From Collinsella sp. (lineage in GTDB: Bacteria; Actinomycetota; Coriobacteriia; Coriobacteriales; Coriobacteriaceae), in contig JAIIWC010000024.1 of NCBI GenBank assembly GCA_022745215.1, positions 1 to 25,438 of the forward strand: 25,438 bases of DNA, given 5' to 3'. The number at the start of each line of letters is the position of its first letter. Position 1 is the first letter of the stretch. Below are positions 21,732 through 25,438 of this stretch, piece after piece. The notes beneath the pieces are model-generated. The model saw nothing but the letters and a program-made list of their open reading frames with translations. It had not been told where the DNA came from and did not search any database. Position numbers and translations under genes: made by a program.

Positions 21732-23078
21732 CTACGCCACCAACTTGTCAAAAGCCCCGCGCCGGTTGAGCACGGTAAACGCGACAACGCAAATGACCGC
21801 CGACAAAATCGAACCGCACGGCGAGGCGATGCCCATGGGAAACAGTGTGTTGGAATAGGCATTCGACAGCAGCCATGCACCGGGCACGCGAATGAGCGCC
21901 ACGGCCAGCACGTTGTGCGCAAAGCCGATGTAGCTCTTGCCGTACGCAGCGAAAAAGCCACTAAAGCAAATGTGGATGCCGGCAAAGATTGCGTCGAAAA
22001 TATAGCTGCGCATATAGCCGGTACCGGCCGCGACTACTGCAGCGTCCTTGGCAAAAAAGCAGATAAACGCCGGTGCCACCAGCCACATCAGCACCGTGAT
22101 CAGGCAGCCGTATACCACCGAAATGGTCATGGCATCCTTGAGCACCTGGCGCGCGCGGTCGCCCTTGCCTGCGCCGGCGTTTTGCGCCGTGAGCGCGCTG
22201 ACGGTGGCACCCATGGAGCTCGGCACAATGAACAAAAAGCTGATCATCTTCTCGACCAAGCCCACGGCGGCGGCGTCGACCAGGCCGCGGTGGTTGGCGA
22301 TGACGGTGATAAACATAAACGCCACCTGGATGCAGCCGTCCTGCACAGCCACGGGCACGCCAATCTTAAGGATGCTGCCGAGCACCTCGGGCTGGGGGCG
22401 CAGGTCGCTGCGCTTAACGTGGATGTTCGTGCGACGGCTCTTAAGCCACACGAGCGCGAGGGCAACGCTTGCCGTCTGGGCGGTCACCGTGCCGAGCGCC
22501 GCACCCACGGGGCCGAGTCCCATGTGGCCGATAAATAGAAAGTCGAGCGCGATGTTGATGATACATGCCACGCCGATTACGTACATAGGCGAGCGCGAAT
22601 CGCCCAGCCCGCGAAAGATGGCCGAGAGGATGTTGTACGCGGCGATAAACGGAATGCCGACAAAGCAAATGCGCAGGTAGGCAGCGGTGCCATCGACCGC
22701 CTCGGGCGGCGTGCCAATGAGCGCCACGATTTGCGGGCATAGTGCAAACAAGATGACGGCCAGTACCACCGAGACGCCCATAAAGAGCGTGATGGTGTTG
22801 CCGATGGCTGTCTCGGCGCGGTCGAAGCGGCGCGAGCCCACGGCGTGGCCGACGATAACCGTCGTTCCCATGGCCAGGCCCACGAGCGTCACAGTGATGA
22901 TATAGAGCGTCTGCGCGCCATTGCCCACGGCGGTGATGCCGGCGGCGCCGCTAAACTGCCCCATCATGTACAGGTCGGCCATGCCGTAGAGCATCTGCAA
23001 AAAGTACGAGAGCATATAGGGCAGGGCAAAGACCGCGATGGTCTTAAGGACATTGCCGCGTGTGAGGTCGTGTTCCAT
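21732..23078 (-). CDS. MATE-family multidrug/Na+ efflux transporter
   Basis: This 448-aa protein has the 12-helix MATE layout in two similar halves. The N-terminus (LTRGNVLKTIAVFALPYML, then DLYMMGQFSG) and the mid-protein AIFRGLGDSRSPMYV are characteristic of the MatE/NorM-like branch found in Firmicutes and Actinobacteria. It should export cationic drugs or metabolites across the cell membrane in exchange for H+ or Na+. The ATG at 23078 has only a weak site upstream (GAAAG, 15 bases before). Transcription probably comes from the MerR-type promoter at 23121-23151. No regulator gene is adjacent. A divergent ABC exporter lies on the other side. Confidence 0.93.
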   Translation of the reverse strand: MEHDLTRGNVLKTIAVFALPYMLSYFLQMLYGMADLYMMGQFSGAAGITAVGNGAQTLYIITVTLVGLAMGTTVIVGHAVGSRRFDRAETAIGNTITLFMGVSVVLAVILFALCPQIVALIGTPPEAVDGTAAYLRICFVGIPFIAAYNILSAIFRGLGDSRSPMYVIGVACIINIALDFLFIGHMGLGPVGAALGTVTAQTASVALALVWLKSRRTNIHVKRSDLRPQPEVLGSILKIGVPVAVQDGCIQVAFMFITVIANHRGLVDAAAVGLVEKMISFLFIVPSSMGATVSALTAQNAGAGKGDRARQVLKDAMTISVVYGCLITVLMWLVAPAFICFFAKDAAVVAAGTGYMRSYIFDAIFAGIHICFSGFFAAYGKSYIGFAHNVLAVALIRVPGAWLLSNAYSNTLFPMGIASPCGSILSAVICVVAFTVLNRRGAFDKLVA

Positions 23079-23120
23079 GGGCGGGGCACTTTCTGGATTG
23101 GTTCGTTTAGCTACCAGTGT

Positions 23121-23151
23121 AGTGAAAACCCTACAACGATTGTAGAGTCAA
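23121..23151 (-). promoter_or_regulatory. MerR-type promoter of the MATE gene (19-bp spacer with dyad)
   Basis: On the minus strand TTGACT (23151-23146) and TTCACT (23126-23121) are 19 bp apart. The spacer holds the 15-bp dyad CTACAATCGTTGTAG (23145-23131). A 19-bp spacer filled by a dyad is the hallmark of promoters untwisted by MerR-family activators. Confidence 0.7.
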
Positions 23152-23251
23152 GGTTTGTGTTGGCAGTGGGGCGAAAAAGTCATGCACGCGTTCATTTCCA
23201 ATTGAATACGGACGTGCGCCCTGTGAACATGGCGCCTGTACTAGCCTTGCA

Positions 23252-23298
23252 GAAATCGATTTCGGAGCACTTGACACCGCCACACGGCGCGCCATAAT
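23252..23298 (+). promoter_or_regulatory. Promoter of the ABC exporter operon with upstream palindrome
   Basis: TTGACA (23271-23276) and CATAAT (23293-23298) with a 16-bp spacer form a strong sigma-70 promoter. GAAATCGATTTC (23252-23263), a perfect 12-bp palindrome close to the LacI operator core, ends seven bases before the -35. Confidence 0.7.
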
Positions 23299-23339
23299 AC
23301 GTGCGTTTGCGAACAACGTTTGATGGGGGATGAACCTGC

Positions 23340-25169
23340 GTGCGCAATCTCAAGATTCTGTTTTCCTATCTGGGGGCATACCGCCGCGATGCCATACTCG
23401 GCGTGCTCTTTGTGACGGCCGAGACGGCGCTCGAGCTGTTTATCCCGGTCATCATGGCAAATATCATCGATGTGGGCGTGCCCGCGGGCGATATCAACTA
23501 CATGCTGTTGCAGGGCACGTATATGTTGGTATGCGCCGCATGTTCGCTGGTACTTGGCTTGGGCTATGCACGCACGTCTGCTCGCGTCGCCTCGGGGCTG
23601 GGCGCAAACTTGCGCGAGGCCGAGTATCGCAAGATCCAGACGCTCGCTTTTGGCAATCTCGATGAATACGAGACGAGCTCGCTTGTCACTCGCATGACCA
23701 CCGACATCACCGTGATTCAAAACGCCGTAGGCAACGGCTTCCGCCCCATGGTGCGCGGGCCGGTAAATCTGGTCATGGGCCTCGTCTACGCCTTTGCGCT
23801 CTCGCGCGAGCTCGCGGCGGTCTTTGCCGTCATTCTGCCGATGCTCGCCATCGTGCTCGGTATCATTACCGTGCGTGTGAGCCCGCTCTACTGCCAGCTC
23901 CAGACCTCGATGGACCACCTCAACGGCGTGGTGCAAGAGGACCTTACCGCCGTGCGCGCCGTGAAGGCTTACGTGCGCGCCGAGCACGAGTGCGACAAGT
24001 TCGACACCGTCAATACCGAGCTCGCTGGCACGGCGACCAAGACCTTCGGTACCGCTGTGCTCAACCTGCCGGTGTTCCAACTCTCGATGTACGTGGCTGC
24101 GCTCTCGATTCTGTGGATTGGCGGTCGCATGATCATCGAAGGTCGCTTGGGCGTGGGCTCGCTCACGGGCTTTATGAGCTACGTGCTGCTGATCATGAAC
24201 TCGCTCATGATGATTTCCAACGTGTTTTTGCTGCTCACACGCGCTCTTACGAGTGTGGGCCGTATCGCGGAGGTGCTCGATGAGGAGCCCTTTATCGCCA
24301 ACCCTGCGGGGGACCTCGCGACTGCGGAGCCAGCGGACGGCAGTATCGAGTTTCGCGACGTTTCCTTTAAATACCGCGCGGATGCAGCCGAGGATGTGCT
24401 CGAGCATATCGACCTTCGCATCGAGGGCGGCTCGACGGTGGGCATCCTCGGCGGCACGGGCTCGGGCAAGAGTTCGCTTGTGCAGCTGATTGCGCGCCTG
24501 TACGACGCCACCGAGGGCGCCGTGCTTGTGGGCGGACGCGACGTGCGCGACTATGACCTTGCGACCCTACGTGATGCCGTGGGCATTGTGTTGCAAAAGA
24601 ATGTGCTGTTCACGGGCACCGTGCGCGAGAACCTGCAGTGGGGCAATCCGCAGGCGTCGGACGATGAGCTCCTCGCGGCTTGCCGCGCGGCGTGCGTGGA
24701 CGAGTTCCTTGATCGCATCGGCGGGCTGGACGGCGAGTTGGGCCAAGGCGGCGCCGGTGTTTCGGGTGGCCAGAAGCAGCGCCTGTGCATCGCGCGCACG
24801 CTGCTCAAGCATCCGCGCGTGCTCATTTTTGATGATTCGACCAGCGCGGTCGACATGGCGACCGACGCTAAGATTCGCGAGCACATCGCTCGGATTCCCG
24901 ATACGACCGTGCTCATCATCGCCCAGCGCATCGCGAGCGTCATGGATGCCGATCGCATTGTGGTGTTGGACGACGGTCGTGTCCACGGCGTGGGCACGCA
25001 CGAGGAACTGCTGGCGGGCGACAACATATACCAGGAGATTTACGCCTCGCAGATGGAGTTTGCGGGGAACGCGGACGCCGGTGACGGTCGCGACGATGGC
25101 TGCGCGAATGATCCGTTTTCCTCCGTCCCCAGCGAATCACCCTTGGAAGGGGGTAAGCGCCATGCCTAA
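23340..25169 (+). CDS. ABC exporter subunit, transmembrane plus ATPase, with degenerate catalytic site
   Basis: This 609-aa half-transporter has six membrane segments in residues 1-310 and an ATPase domain from about 335. Walker A is GGTGSGKS (371-378), the Q-loop is VLQKN, the signature is VSGGQ (474-478) and Walker B is LIFDD (495-499). The catalytic Glu after Walker B is Asp499 and the switch His is Gln529 (IIAQRI), the pattern of the non-hydrolysing half of heterodimeric exporters such as TM287/288 or BmrCD. The start is GTG at 23340, behind GGGGGA. The last 20 or so residues are encoded by DNA resembling an intergenic repeat. The next gene overlaps it by 8 bp and is the partner. Confidence 0.92.
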   Translation: MRNLKILFSYLGAYRRDAILGVLFVTAETALELFIPVIMANIIDVGVPAGDINYMLLQGTYMLVCAACSLVLGLGYARTSARVASGLGANLREAEYRKIQTLAFGNLDEYETSSLVTRMTTDITVIQNAVGNGFRPMVRGPVNLVMGLVYAFALSRELAAVFAVILPMLAIVLGIITVRVSPLYCQLQTSMDHLNGVVQEDLTAVRAVKAYVRAEHECDKFDTVNTELAGTATKTFGTAVLNLPVFQLSMYVAALSILWIGGRMIIEGRLGVGSLTGFMSYVLLIMNSLMMISNVFLLLTRALTSVGRIAEVLDEEPFIANPAGDLATAEPADGSIEFRDVSFKYRADAAEDVLEHIDLRIEGGSTVGILGGTGSGKSSLVQLIARLYDATEGAVLVGGRDVRDYDLATLRDAVGIVLQKNVLFTGTVRENLQWGNPQASDDELLAACRAACVDEFLDRIGGLDGELGQGGAGVSGGQKQRLCIARTLLKHPRVLIFDDSTSAVDMATDAKIREHIARIPDTTVLIIAQRIASVMDADRIVVLDDGRVHGVGTHEELLAGDNIYQEIYASQMEFAGNADAGDGRDDGCANDPFSSVPSESPLEGGKRHA

Positions 25170-25438
25170 GACCGCAGCCCAAGCACGCCCGGCCGACCTC
25201 AAGCGCACTGTGCGCCGCCTGCTCTCCTACATGGGGCACGCCAAGTTCTCGCTGCTCGCGGTGGGCGTGCTCGCCTCCGTCGCCGCCATCGCGAGCCTCG
25301 CCGGCACCTACATGGTGCGCCCCATCGTTAACGGTTTGGCCACGGGCGGGGAGGAACTGCTCGCCAAGCAGGTCATCCTGACGGCGATTATCTACGCCGC
25401 GGGCGTGCTCTCGGCTCTGGGCTACTCGCAGATTATGG
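25162..25438 (+). CDS. Second ABC exporter subunit (partial, cut by window end)
   Basis: The first 92 residues of a second half-transporter are visible. A charged N-terminus with LKRTVRRLLSYMGHAKF leads into a first membrane helix (LLAVGVLASVAAIASLAGTY), the segment MVRPIVNGL typical of ABC exporter membrane domains, and the start of the second helix. The ATG at 25162 lies within the last codons of the upstream subunit, with GGAAGGGGG before it, so translation is coupled. It should form the heterodimer with that subunit and supply the intact catalytic glutamate, which is outside the window. Confidence 0.88.
   Translation, partial: MPKTAAQARPADLKRTVRRLLSYMGHAKFSLLAVGVLASVAAIASLAGTYMVRPIVNGLATGGEELLAKQVILTAIIYAAGVLSALGYSQIM

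Noticed and set aside
1..25438. tRNA, rRNA, transposase or prophage genes
   Set aside because: I looked for cloverleaf patterns, rRNA-like stretches and DDE or integrase motifs and saw none. The variable content is limited to toxin-antitoxin pairs and palindromic repeats.

Overview
The window reads as chromosomal DNA from a GC-rich gut actinobacterium of the Coriobacteriia, most like Collinsella. This is inferred from the G/C-ending codons, the clean Shine-Dalgarno sites, a GlnR-like OmpR-type regulator, an actinobacterial-style AAA ATPase, and many short palindromic intergenic repeats. No sequence search was possible, so the genus is a judgement. There is no rRNA, tRNA, CRISPR array, phage or transposase gene.

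Positions 1-13000 are dominated by sugar-acid catabolism. A FadR-type GntR regulator and a gluconate 5-dehydrogenase/KduD-like SDR lie on the minus strand. Divergent from them is a GntP-type permease followed by a YjhG/YagF-like IlvD/Edd dehydratase. Further on, 2-keto-3-deoxygluconate (KDG) kinase and KDPG aldolase form a minus-strand operon, divergent from a LacI-type repressor. Together these would import an aldonate, dehydrate it to KDG, phosphorylate it to KDPG and cleave it to pyruvate and glyceraldehyde-3-phosphate, a semi-phosphorylative Entner-Doudoroff route. Embedded here are an AAA ATPase with a 7 x 10-bp tandem array at its 5' end, a YitT/YczE-like membrane protein, a HIT protein and a second GntR regulator.

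The strongest unexplained signal is regulatory. The membrane-protein gene and the kdgK-eda operon share a promoter of the same design, a LacI-type operator, a leader hairpin with a conserved 22-nt loop (element A), and a roughly 120-nt structured RNA (element B). Element B keeps its single-stranded blocks while its helices change sequence but stay paired. It looks like an undescribed riboswitch-like or cis-acting RNA.

Positions 13030-16150 hold a HEPN/MNT toxin-antitoxin pair whose MNT protein carries a RelB/DinJ-like N-terminal domain. After it comes a glutamine-synthetase homologue that has lost several metal-ligand residues, in an apparent operon with a GlnR-like regulator. Positions 16300-25438 carry a membrane-anchored HtrA protease, NAD-dependent DNA ligase, a Phd/PIN toxin-antitoxin pair, remnants of a second toxin-antitoxin pair, a MATE transporter behind a MerR-type promoter, and a heterodimeric ABC exporter whose second subunit runs off the window.
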